Shown one piece after another: positions 1 to 6,434 of a stretch of DNA of 6,941 nt. Under the pieces are notes generated by a model, which did no database searches, was not told where the DNA came from, and worked only from the letters and a program-made list of their open reading frames with translations. A program made the position numbers and the translations under genes. The stretch's first letter is position 1, and the number at the start of each line of letters is the position of its first letter. Source of the DNA: Gammaproteobacteria bacterium (GTDB taxonomy: Bacteria > Pseudomonadota > Gammaproteobacteria > UBA9214); assembly GCA_030635865.1 (NCBI GenBank), contig DAOVYA010000074.1, positions 1 to 6,941 of the forward strand, in the 5' to 3' direction.

Positions 1-169
1 AGTCAGATGTTACATGGCGCGCGGCCTTGCGACCCTTGACGGTACCGGCCAGCTGAATAGCGCCGCCAAACAGCAACAGCTTTTCTGTCAAGGTGGTCTT
101 GCCTGCATCCGGGTGGGAAATAATGGCAAAAGTGCGGCGGCGCGCCACTTCGTGTTCCAGACTGCTCAT
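1..169 (-). CDS. prfC: Peptide chain release factor 3 (RF3), N-terminal fragment
   Basis: Only the first 56 codons lie in the window; the gene continues past position 1. RF3 is the translational GTPase that removes RF1 and RF2 from the ribosome after termination. The visible part is the start of the G domain. [20 protein letters not shown] (residues 10-29) carries the G1 phosphate-binding loop, with D21-A-G-K24-T25-T26, and the [11 protein letters not shown] stretch after it is typical of RF3 rather than EF-G. The ATG at 167-169 puts SHPDAGK at about the same distance from the N-terminus as in E. coli RF3 (two residues fewer). No Shine-Dalgarno is visible before it (minus strand CCGTTTGAT-ATG). 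A promoter lies just upstream. E. coli has rimI-yjjG-prfC in one direction; here rimI precedes prfC directly. The identification is firm; everything past residue 56 is unseen. Confidence 0.95.
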   Translation of the reverse strand, partial: MSSLEHEVARRRTFAIISHPDAGKTTLTEKLLLFGGAIQLAGTVKGRKAARHVTSD

Positions 170-205
170 ATCAAACGGGGAAGTTAACAACCAAAAGAAC
201 TGTAT

Positions 206-234
206 ATTATACCTGATTAGAGGCGTGAACAGGT
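206..234 (-). promoter_or_regulatory. Probable sigma-70 promoter of prfC
   Basis: The minus strand reads a perfect TATAAT at 211-206, preceded by G at the -14 position. With a 17 nt spacer the -35 hexamer would be ACCTGT (234-229), a poor match, so the promoter rests on its -10. The start point would fall near position 199, giving an untranslated leader of about 30 nt before the prfC ATG at 169. It lies in the 90 nt gap between rimI and prfC. Confidence 0.5.
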
Positions 235-259
235 GGAAAATCAGGTCTTAGCCAGCCTG

Positions 260-724
260 CTAGAGCGTGCGCGCGAAAATAAGCGCGTCCTCGCGCCCGT
301 TGTCTGTCGGGTAATAATCCCGTCGGGTGCCCAACTCGTTAAAACCTGCAATTTCATACAGCCTGCGTGCAACCTTGTTTGAAACACGCACCTCCAGAAA
401 AATTATTTCGGCACCATGCCGCCGGGCTATCTCGGTCAGGTGTGTCAGCACCTTTGAGCCAACCCCTTGCTTGCGCGATTCCTTGCGCATACAGATATTC
501 AACAGGTGGGACTCGCCCGCAGCCACGCTGAGCACACCGTAGCCCTCGATGATCCCGCGTCGCCCGCAAACCCAGCAACTATAACCGGCGTGCAGACAAT
601 CCATAAAAATTGTCCTGGTCCACGGGTAGGGGTAACTGGCCCGCTCAATTTCCAGCACCTCATCCAGATCCGCCTCCTGCATGGGGCGGATATCCAGGGC
701 CGGCTCTTTCAGTATCGCGCTCAT
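260..724 (-). CDS. rimI: Ribosomal protein S18-alanine N-acetyltransferase, GNAT family
   Basis: RimI acetylates the N-terminal alanine of ribosomal protein S18 using acetyl-CoA. At 154 aa it has the usual family length. Residues 11-35 hold the N-terminal GNAT strand and helix (DIRPMQEADLDEVLEIE, then YPYPW, the loop typical of RimI). The acetyl-CoA pyrophosphate loop is R84-K-Q-G87-V-G89. LEVRVSN (110-116) carries E111, matching the catalytic Glu of RimI, and Y123 in RLYEIAGF matches the general acid Tyr. RRDYYPTDNGREDA (134-147) is the RimI C-terminal signature. The ATG at 722-724 is preceded by AAAAGGAT, a purine stretch very close to the start. M15 would cut into the first GNAT strand, so M1 is kept. 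The 170 nt gap to the upstream glycosylase gene and the repeat inside it suggest rimI has its own promoter. Confidence 0.95.
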   Translation of the reverse strand: MSAILKEPALDIRPMQEADLDEVLEIERASYPYPWTRTIFMDCLHAGYSCWVCGRRGIIEGYGVLSVAAGESHLLNICMRKESRKQGVGSKVLTHLTEIARRHGAEIIFLEVRVSNKVARRLYEIAGFNELGTRRDYYPTDNGREDALIFARTL

Positions 725-736
725 ATCCTTTTGATG

Positions 737-765
737 TTCATAGCTAATTATTTCTTACCTATCAA
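737..765 (-). promoter_or_regulatory. Possible promoter of rimI
   Basis: The minus strand shows TTGATA (765-760, 5 of 6 to the -35 consensus), a 17 nt spacer, and TATGAA (742-737, 4 of 6 to the -10 consensus). The start would be near 730, only about 6 nt before the rimI ATG. It lies in a very AT-rich stretch between the inverted-repeat element and rimI. The weak -10 and very short leader keep confidence low. Confidence 0.3.
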
Positions 766-776
766 TACTACAATTT

Positions 777-850
777 CTCTCGCAAAGGCGCAATGAAAGA
801 AATATTAATATGTAGCCTTTAACTTTGCGATCTTTGCGCCTTTGCGAGAG
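777..850. repeat. Palindromic CTTTGCG repeat element (MITE/REP-like)
   Basis: Two arms of 17 nt, 777-793 and 834-850, are perfect inverted repeats (CTCTCGCAAAGGCGCAA against TTGCGCCTTTGCGAGAG) around a 40 nt loop. The right side holds three CTTTGCG units at 823-829, 832-838 and 840-846. The loop contains a 10 bp palindrome, ATATTAATAT (802-811). No U-tract follows on either strand, so this is not a standard terminator. It lies wholly between the glycosylase gene and rimI. Strings of CTTTGCG/CGCAAAG units like this occur, to my recollection, as dispersed intergenic repeats in many environmental proteobacteria. I infer a small mobile or REP-like element, but the window holds only one copy. Confidence 0.7.
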
Positions 851-894
851 TTATTCATTTTCCGGGTAAAACCGGAATAATTGCAAAAGATCTT

Positions 895-1545
895 TTATCC
901 GGCATTCCCGTTTGCGCAGACAGACCGGGCAAACTGCAGGTCATCCCAAGCCTTGCGCTTTTCCTGCGGTGAACGCAACAGGTACGCGGGGTGGTAGGTG
1001 ACTACCAGCGGGATTTCCTGCACACCATAGTTATGTACCTTGCCGCGCAAGCTTCCCACCTTTTCATTCATATCCAGCAAGCTGTTTGCAGCGACTCCGC
1101 CCACGGCCAGGATCAGCCGGGGACGAATCAACTCGATTTGGCGTTGCAGGTAGGGATGGCAGTGACTGACTTCTTCCGTTGACGGATTCCGGTTACCCGG
1201 TGGCCGGCACTTGAGAATATTGCAAATAAAAACATCGTCACGTTGCAGTCCGATCGCAAACAGCATTTCGGTCAACAACTGGCCGGCACGGCCAACAAAC
1301 GGTTCTCCCTGCCGGTCTTCATCGGCACCCGGGGCCTCACCGATCACCAGCCAGTCTGCATCGTGGTTACCGACACCAAACACGGTCCGGGTGCGACTCT
1401 CCTGCAAGCCACATAAAGTACAGCCAGACACCTGTTTCTCGAGCTCCGTCCAGGCCCGTGAATCAAGCGCTGCAACAGCATCCCGCGCAACCCATTGCTG
1501 CACGCCCATGGCCTTGAGGTACTCATTCCTGAGGCTGTTATTCAT
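895..1545 (-). CDS. Family 4 uracil-DNA glycosylase, 4Fe-4S type, with HolD-like N-terminus
   Basis: This enzyme removes uracil from DNA, starting base excision repair. Of 216 aa, about 40-210 form the UDG superfamily domain. Motif A is GEAPG (69-73) and the second active-site motif is HPAYLLR (185-191). Four cysteines match the Fe-S ligands of family 4: C42 and C45 (CTLC), C113 (KCRPPGNRNP) and C129. Thermus UDGa has its first Cys near residue 13, so about 29 extra residues precede it here. Within them, YLKAMGVQQWVAR (9-21) resembles the N-terminus of HolD (QLQQLGITQWSLR in E. coli). I chose the ATG at 1543-1545 because it keeps this motif whole; no strong Shine-Dalgarno is seen. M13 (codon 1509-1507, after AAGGCC) is the alternative. 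The gene starts 12 nt after the leuA stop, so it is probably cotranscribed with leuA. Its TAA sits inside a palindrome, AAAAGATCTTTT (885-896). Confidence 0.93.
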   Translation of the reverse strand: MNNSLRNEYLKAMGVQQWVARDAVAALDSRAWTELEKQVSGCTLCGLQESRTRTVFGVGNHDADWLVIGEAPGADEDRQGEPFVGRAGQLLTEMLFAIGLQRDDVFICNILKCRPPGNRNPSTEEVSHCHPYLQRQIELIRPRLILAVGGVAANSLLDMNEKVGSLRGKVHNYGVQEIPLVVTYHPAYLLRSPQEKRKAWDDLQFARSVCANGNAG

Positions 1546-1557
1546 AACAGGCGCCGC

Positions 1558-3108
1558 TCAGACATCCCCCATCTGTGGATGCGCGCGACTCTCGGGTTTG
1601 ATAATTTTATTAATGGCATTAATGTAGGACTTGGCAGAAGCAATCACAATATCCGTATCCGCACCGTGTCCGTTGACTATACGCCCCCCCTTCTGCAAGC
1701 GAACCGTCACCTCTCCCTGTGAGTCTGTTCCGCTGGTGATATTGTTAACCGAATAGAGTTGCAATTCAGTGCCGCTATTAACCAGTTCCTCGATTGCCCG
1801 GAATGCCGCATCCACTGGTCCACTGCCGGAACATTCGGCCTGTTTCTCTGTGCCATCCATCCATAGCATGATGCTGGCATGCGGTGTTTCTCCGGTTTCG
1901 CTACAGACTTTCAGCGAGACCAGCTTGAGCCAGTCGTCTTTGGACTCCAGCCCCGATTCAGTGACCAGGGCCTGGATGTCTTCATCAAAGATTTCATGTT
2001 TCTTGTCAGCCAACTCCTTGAACCTTGAGAAGGCATCATTCAGGTCTTCTTCGGAGCCATATTCGATACCCAGCTCCTTCAAGCGGGACCGAAAGGCATT
2101 ACGACCCGAATGCTTGCCAAGGACAATCCGGTTTGCTGTCCAACCCACATCCTGGGCACGCATGATCTCATAGGTCTCACGGCTCTTGAGAACACCGTCC
2201 TGGTGAATGCCTGACTCATGCGCAAAGGCATTGGCTCCGACGATGGCCTTGTTGGGCTGCACAGCGAAACCGGTGATGCCGGATACCAGTCTTGAACAGG
2301 TCATAATCTGTGTGGCATCGAGACCGGTCTGGCACGGGAAAATATCCTGGCGTGTCTGCACCGTCATAATAATCTCTTCAAGTGCGGCATTACCCGCACG
2401 TTCACCCAGCCCATTGATCGTACACTCGACCTGGCGAGCGCCATTAAGAACAGCCGAGAGAGAGTTGCCGACCGCAAGCCCAAGGTCGTTGTGGCAATGT
2501 ACCGAGAAAATTGCCTTGTCGGAGTTCGGCACATGCTCAATCAATCTGCGGATCAGTTCACCAAACTGGTGTGGCAGGTTGTAACCCACGGTAGCCGGGA
2601 GATTCACGGTCGTCGCACCGGCATCGATAACGGCCTCGATGACACGACATAGAAAATCAAACTCGGAGCGACCGGCATCCTCCGGGGAGAACTCGATATC
2701 ATCGGTATACCTGCCCGCCCGTTTCACGGCATGCACCGCCTGTTCTAACACCTGTTCCGGTTCCATGCGCAGTTTCTTCTTCATATGCACCGGGGAGGTC
2801 GCGATAAAGGTATGAATCCGTGCCGAGGCCGCCGGTTTCAGGGCTTCGCCTGCGCGATCAATATCACCGTCAAGCGTGCGCGCCAGTCCACACACCGTAC
2901 TCTCTCTCACCGCGCGTGCGACAGCCTGCACCGCTTCAAAATCACCGGGACTGGCAATCGGGAAACCGGCCTCGATCACATCTACCCGCATACGTTCCAG
3001 CGCCCTGGAAATACGCACCTTCTCGTCCCGGGTCATGGACGCACCGGGACTTTGTTCGCCATCACGCAAGGTTGTATCAAAAATAATTAATTTGTCATTA
3101 ATACTCAT
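1558..3108 (-). CDS. leuA: 2-isopropylmalate synthase, long form
   Basis: LeuA condenses acetyl-CoA with 2-ketoisovalerate to 2-isopropylmalate, the first committed step of leucine synthesis. At 516 aa it is the long bacterial type. The TIM barrel spans about 5-270. [14 protein letters not shown] (10-23) carries the catalytic R15 and metal ligand D16. SVHCHNDLG (202-210) gives metal ligands H204 and H206. [10 protein letters not shown] (231-240) is the third signature. HESGIHQDG (297-305) belongs to the linker subdomain that contributes to the active site. Residues from about 390 to 505 form the C-terminal LeuA dimer domain, which binds leucine for feedback inhibition, so the enzyme is probably leucine-sensitive. 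The ATG at 3106-3108 follows GGAG at 7 nt. The substrate comes from the ilvBNC products, through IlvD, which is not in this window. The gene has its own 301 nt leader region with a candidate leucine-rich leader peptide. Confidence 0.98.
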   Translation of the reverse strand: MSINDKLIIFDTTLRDGEQSPGASMTRDEKVRISRALERMRVDVIEAGFPIASPGDFEAVQAVARAVRESTVCGLARTLDGDIDRAGEALKPAASARIHTFIATSPVHMKKKLRMEPEQVLEQAVHAVKRAGRYTDDIEFSPEDAGRSEFDFLCRVIEAVIDAGATTVNLPATVGYNLPHQFGELIRRLIEHVPNSDKAIFSVHCHNDLGLAVGNSLSAVLNGARQVECTINGLGERAGNAALEEIIMTVQTRQDIFPCQTGLDATQIMTCSRLVSGITGFAVQPNKAIVGANAFAHESGIHQDGVLKSRETYEIMRAQDVGWTANRIVLGKHSGRNAFRSRLKELGIEYGSEEDLNDAFSRFKELADKKHEIFDEDIQALVTESGLESKDDWLKLVSLKVCSETGETPHASIMLWMDGTEKQAECSGSGPVDAAFRAIEELVNSGTELQLYSVNNITSGTDSQGEVTVRLQKGGRIVNGHGADTDIVIASAKSYINAINKIIKPESRAHPQMGDV

Positions 3109-3114
3109 CGTCAG

Positions 3115-3128
3115 ACTCCGTCGGGAGT
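3115..3128 (-). promoter_or_regulatory. leuA ribosome binding site inside a small hairpin
   Basis: The minus strand reads ACTCC (3128-3124), CGAC loop, GGAGT (3119-3115). The second arm contains the leuA Shine-Dalgarno GGAG (3119-3116), 7 nt before the ATG. When the 5 bp stem forms, the ribosome site is covered. A second hairpin, GGCGG-GTTA-CCGCC (3143-3130), lies directly upstream. The Shine-Dalgarno is clear; control by the stem is inference, since 5 bp is modest. Confidence 0.5.
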
Positions 3129-3149
3129 TGGCGGTAACCCGCCGGGGAT

Positions 3150-3213
3150 TGCCGGTATCACCGCAGAATTATACCCGGCATGTCAAACCCGCCGAATCCC
3201 GGCTGCCGGTATA
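3150..3213 (-). promoter_or_regulatory. Candidate switching hairpins in the leuA leader
   Basis: Three segments share complementary sequence: A, TATACCGGCA (3213-3204); B, TGCCGGGTATA (3180-3170); and C, ATACCGGCA (3158-3150). B can pair with A (10 bp, one bulged G) or with C (9 bp, one bulged G), but not with both. Inside the A:B loop, GCCG-GGATT-CGGC (3203-3191) forms a further stem. Such exclusive pairs are the layout of attenuators and riboswitch-like leaders. They lie between the leader ORF and leuA. There is no run of U after B:C, so I cannot call a terminator. Segment B also overlaps the TATAAT at 3173-3168, which is an alternative explanation for part of the sequence. Confidence 0.4.
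3168..3173 (-). promoter_or_regulatory. Possible second, leuA-proximal promoter (-10 only)
   Basis: The minus strand has a perfect TATAAT at 3173-3168. A perfect TTGACA lies at 3186-3181, but only 7 nt separates them, far short of the usual 16-18. The hexamer at 17 nt spacing is TTCGGC, a poor match. If active, it would start near 3161 and give a 53 nt leader that skips the leader peptide. The hexamers may be chance. Confidence 0.25.
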
Positions 3214-3250
3214 CTTTATCTATGTGCGTTTTACCTCGCCAGGCATGGAA

Positions 3251-3352
3251 TTATCTGCCCGCAGGCAGCAGTCGCAGGGAGGATAGCAGGAGTGAGCCTG
3301 TCCGAATGGAGGCCGGTCGATCAACACAGCTGGTGTTATTAATGCAACTCAT
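3251..3352 (-). CDS. leuL: Leucine-rich leader peptide of leuA (candidate)
   Basis: This 33-codon ORF runs from ATG (3352-3350) to TAA (3253-3251), same strand as leuA, ending 142 nt before it. Residues 21-29 are LLLSSLRLL: six leucines in nine residues, with codons CTC, CTG, CTA, CTG, CTG and CTG at 3292-3266. There is no Leu elsewhere in the peptide. Clustered Leu codons just ahead of leuA are the mark of leu attenuation leaders, in which a ribosome stalled for lack of charged tRNA-Leu changes the folding of the RNA downstream. A hairpin, CTGCC-TGCG-GGCAG (3268-3255), starts on the last Leu codon, and GGGCA (3260-3256) can instead pair with TGCCT (3245-3241). An in-frame TAG at 3364-3362 rules out a longer upstream start. 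No good Shine-Dalgarno precedes the ATG, and the predicted promoter would start RNA almost at the ATG. Function is inferred from composition and position. Confidence 0.62.
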   Translation of the reverse strand: MSCINNTSCVDRPASIRTGSLLLSSLRLLPAGR

Positions 3353-3360
3353 GCCTGAAG

Positions 3361-3389
3361 ACTATAAATTAAAGTGGCAGGCTTGCCAA
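3361..3389 (-). promoter_or_regulatory. Probable sigma-70 promoter of the leuA leader
   Basis: The minus strand reads TTGGCA (3389-3384, 5 of 6 to TTGACA), exactly 17 nt, then TATAGT (3366-3361, 5 of 6 to TATAAT). It lies 20 nt past the pssA stop and faces leuA. Transcription would start about 3355-3352, next to the leader ORF ATG, giving a leader RNA of about 245 nt before leuA. The -35 is within a short inverted repeat (GGCTT-GGC-AAGCC). It implies leuA can be transcribed apart from the ilv-psd-pssA unit. Confidence 0.6.
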
Positions 3390-3409
3390 GCCCGGTGAAA
3401 AACAACCCG

Positions 3410-4174
3410 CTATTCCCCGCGTTTCCTTGCCTTGCGCCGTTTTCGAATTTCCACCAGGGTGTAGACAACACCGGATATTGCATAGATCAGGAACCCGGCA
3501 AACAGGACCTTGGGAGGATCAATCGAGGCAAAGGCATAGACCAGCACAACGGCAAGTATGGCGAAAAACGGGACGCGGTTCCTGAAGTTAAATTCCTTGA
3601 AACTGTAGTAACGGACATTGGTGACCATCAGCAATCCCATAGCGATGGTCAGTACAAATGCGGCGTAGACAAGGTCCTCACCATTTACCCCGAGATCAGC
3701 ACCGACCCAGACCATGCCGGCCACTGCCCCTGCTGCGGACGGACTCGGCAAACCCCTGAAATAGTTCTTCTCGGCGGTTGACACCTGCGCATTAAAACGC
3801 GCCAGCCGCAAGGCGGCACCGGCCGTATAGATAAATGCCGCCAGCCAGCCAAGCTTCGCCCAGCCAACACTGACCATGGACTTCAGTGACCACTCATACA
3901 TCACCAGGGCCGGCGCAAGCCCGAAACTGACCATATCCGCCAGGCTGTCGTACTGGACCCCGAATTCGCTCTGGGTATTCGTCAGGCGGGCCACACGCCC
4001 GTCAATACCATCCATGATCATGGCCACAAAGATCGCGACAGCAGCCGCTTCAAAGCGCCCGTTCATTGCGGCCACAATCGCATAAAATCCCGCAAACAGC
4101 CCCGCGGTCGTGATCATGTTTGGCAGCAGGTAAATGCCGCGACGGGTCTTGTGTGTTTTGCTTTCCGGTTCCAT
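3410..4174 (-). CDS. pssA: CDP-diacylglycerol-serine O-phosphatidyltransferase
   Basis: PssA joins serine to CDP-diacylglycerol to make phosphatidylserine, the substrate of the Psd encoded just upstream. The 254 aa protein is an integral inner-membrane enzyme of the CDP-alcohol phosphatidyltransferase family. The complete family signature is present: D55-x2-D58-G59-x2-A62-R63-x8-G72-x3-D76-x3-D80. These residues bind the metals and CDP. Hydrophobic stretches at about 16-36, 43-55, 105-123, 147-160, 168-186, 202-217 and 222-240 fit a multi-span protein. The tail, EIRKRRKARKRGE, is strongly basic and probably cytoplasmic. This is the membrane-integral type (as in Bacillus or Pseudomonas), unlike the peripheral PLD-like enzyme of E. 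coli. The ATG at 4172-4174 lies 23 nt after the psd stop. The preceding bases are not a recognisable Shine-Dalgarno, so coupling to psd translation is possible. No convincing terminator follows. Confidence 0.95.
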   Translation of the reverse strand: MEPESKTHKTRRGIYLLPNMITTAGLFAGFYAIVAAMNGRFEAAAVAIFVAMIMDGIDGRVARLTNTQSEFGVQYDSLADMVSFGLAPALVMYEWSLKSMVSVGWAKLGWLAAFIYTAGAALRLARFNAQVSTAEKNYFRGLPSPSAAGAVAGMVWVGADLGVNGEDLVYAAFVLTIAMGLLMVTNVRYYSFKEFNFRNRVPFFAILAVVLVYAFASIDPPKVLFAGFLIYAISGVVYTLVEIRKRRKARKRGE

Positions 4175-4197
4175 ATGAATAAGGCTAACCGAAAAGC

Positions 4198-4809
4198 TCA
4201 GGCAGGAACCAGCTTGGCAATAATATCGGAACCACCGTACACCGTGTCACCGACTGATACTGCAAGACGGGATTCTTCCGGCAGGTAAATTTCAATCTGG
4301 CTGCCAAACGGTATAAAGCCACAACGCTTCCCCTGTCCCGTACGCTCGCCAAAGCGGATGTAACAGCGCGGTTCAGTATATAAACGCCCCTTATTCATCA
4401 CCATGACGATATCATCACCCTCGTCTGACTGCAGCCAGACACCATGTGGCGTTTTTACGTTGTCTGGCAAACATGAAGGCTCCAGCACCTTCCCCTCGAT
4501 GGGACTCCGTGTAGTAAATACACCATAGGGATGCATTTGCACAATTACCCGCTGACTTTGTCGGTCAAGATACGGGTCATGGACGGTGCTTATCGAGTGA
4601 ATCCTGCCATCAGCAGGGCTGACTACTGCAAGCGGGACAGATGGAATATCCCGTTCCGGATCCCGGAACATGAACATAACCAACACGCCAAGTATCCAGA
4701 GAATCAGCGATGCCTGCAGATTGACAAAATGCCAAACCATAAAGGCTGCAAATAAAACAGCAAACAACGGCACTACGCCTTCCCTGGCAATTACAGTATA
4801 ACGGTTCAC
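4198..4809 (-). CDS. psd: Phosphatidylserine decarboxylase, short archaeal-type proenzyme
   Basis: Psd converts phosphatidylserine to phosphatidylethanolamine. At 203 aa this is the short form (PSD-A type), not the roughly 320 aa E. coli form. Two N-terminal hydrophobic segments (about 12-28 and 33-48) would anchor it in the inner membrane. SPADGRI (64-70) carries the conserved Asp D67. GFIPFGSQIEIYLP (164-177) holds the self-cleavage site G169-S170, where Ser becomes the pyruvoyl cofactor, giving an alpha chain of about 34 residues. In the segment MHPYGVFTTRSPIEGKV (92-108), relatives usually read V-H-x-x-R-x-P; here the His is F98. The start is GTG (4809-4807), supported by GGGAG 5 nt upstream. 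The product feeds from PssA, encoded directly downstream. The family is clear; whether the Phe changes mechanism or marks a subfamily is open. Confidence 0.93.
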   Translation of the reverse strand: MNRYTVIAREGVVPLFAVLFAAFMVWHFVNLQASLILWILGVLVMFMFRDPERDIPSVPLAVVSPADGRIHSISTVHDPYLDRQSQRVIVQMHPYGVFTTRSPIEGKVLEPSCLPDNVKTPHGVWLQSDEGDDIVMVMNKGRLYTEPRCYIRFGERTGQGKRCGFIPFGSQIEIYLPEESRLAVSVGDTVYGGSDIIAKLVPA

Positions 4810-4814
4810 ACCAG

Positions 4815-4819
4815 CTCCC
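4815..4819 (-). promoter_or_regulatory. psd ribosome binding site supporting a GTG start
   Basis: The minus strand reads GGGAG at 4819-4815, then 5 nt, then GTG at 4809-4807. It is the best-placed Shine-Dalgarno near the psd start and decides for GTG. The first ATG inside the gene is at residue 24, within the first membrane segment, which would be a poor start. Confidence 0.7.
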
Positions 4820-4854
4820 GATCAAATAAGCCTGTTGGAACGGTTTGTTAAACC

Positions 4855-5877
<1,023 letters not shown>

Positions 5878-5941
5878 CTACCTGCTGTGTTAGCCGTCGT
5901 TGGTACCATTTGATATAGCACCTTGTTTATAAAAATCCAGT

Positions 5942-6433
5942 TTAAATCTTCAGCGAGCGTTCCCCGCGTGCAATACCGGAAACACCGGAACGCACGACCT
6001 CAACAATGAGACCCGGATCCAGTGTCTGTATAAATGCATCCAGCTTGTCTCCGGCGCCTGTCAACTCGATCGTGTAGGTTTTATTGGTTACATCAATCAC
6101 GCGTCCACGAAAAATATCCGAGATGCGCTTTAACTCATTCCTTTTATCGCCCTCTGCCTGCACCTTGATCAACATCATCTCGCGTTCAATGTGCGGACCC
6201 TCGGTCATATCCATCAACTTGACCACATCAATCAGTTTATTCAACTGCTTGGTAATCTGCTCGATAATTTCGTCGGTACCGCGTGTAACCAGCGTCATGC
6301 GTGACAACGAAGGATCTTCTGTCGGGGCCACGGTCAACGACTCGATATTGTAACCGCGCGCCGAAAACAGGCCGGCAACCCGTGACAACGCGCCCGCCTC
6401 GTTTTCCATCAATATCGAGATAATGTGCCGCAT
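5942..6433 (-). CDS. ilvN: Acetolactate synthase small (regulatory) subunit
   Basis: The small subunit activates the catalytic subunit encoded just upstream and gives it valine feedback inhibition. The 163 aa product equals E. coli IlvH in length. The N-terminal ACT domain spans about 2-77, from MRHIISILMENEAGALSRVAG to VDVVKLMD, and contains GYNIESLTVAPTEDPSLSRM (27-46). N11, G14 and N29 match the residues that bind valine in IlvH, so the enzyme is expected to be valine-sensitive. The C-terminal ALS_ss_C domain spans about 84-158 (EREMMLIKV through VEVVRSGVSGIARG). The ATG is 1 nt after the ilvB TGA (minus strand TGA-T-ATG), with no good Shine-Dalgarno of its own, which points to coupled translation and even subunit supply. 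The gene could equally be called ilvH. Confidence 0.97.
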   Translation of the reverse strand: MRHIISILMENEAGALSRVAGLFSARGYNIESLTVAPTEDPSLSRMTLVTRGTDEIIEQITKQLNKLIDVVKLMDMTEGPHIEREMMLIKVQAEGDKRNELKRISDIFRGRVIDVTNKTYTIELTGAGDKLDAFIQTLDPGLIVEVVRSGVSGIARGERSLKI

Positions 6434-6434
6434 A

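Noticed and set aside
236..262. Terminator after rimI (CAGG...CCTGATTTT on the minus strand)
   Set aside because: Only 4 contiguous base pairs and four T; too weak to call.
467..796. 109 aa plus-strand ORF
   Set aside because: Antisense to rimI and runs into the AT-rich gap and repeat; no recognisable domain.
860..877. Hairpin TTCCGG-loop-CCGGAA downstream of the glycosylase gene, as a terminator
   Set aside because: Only 6 bp, and neither strand has a T-run after it (AAAATGAATAA on the minus strand).
2876..3286. 136 aa plus-strand ORF
   Set aside because: Antisense shadow of the leuA N-terminus; its translation is rich in Arg, Ser and Pro without domain motifs.
3180..3398. 72 aa plus-strand ORF across the leuA leader gap, and the short GTG-started frame near 3293
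   Set aside because: It runs opposite to every gene here, resembles no family I know, and overlaps the leader promoter, leader ORF and hairpins, which explain the region better.
3374..3398. Inverted repeat GGCTT-GGC-AAGCC after pssA as a rho-independent terminator
   Set aside because: Stem of 5-6 bp followed by TGCCACTTTAATTT, with no solid U-tract; the same bases form the leuA leader promoter.
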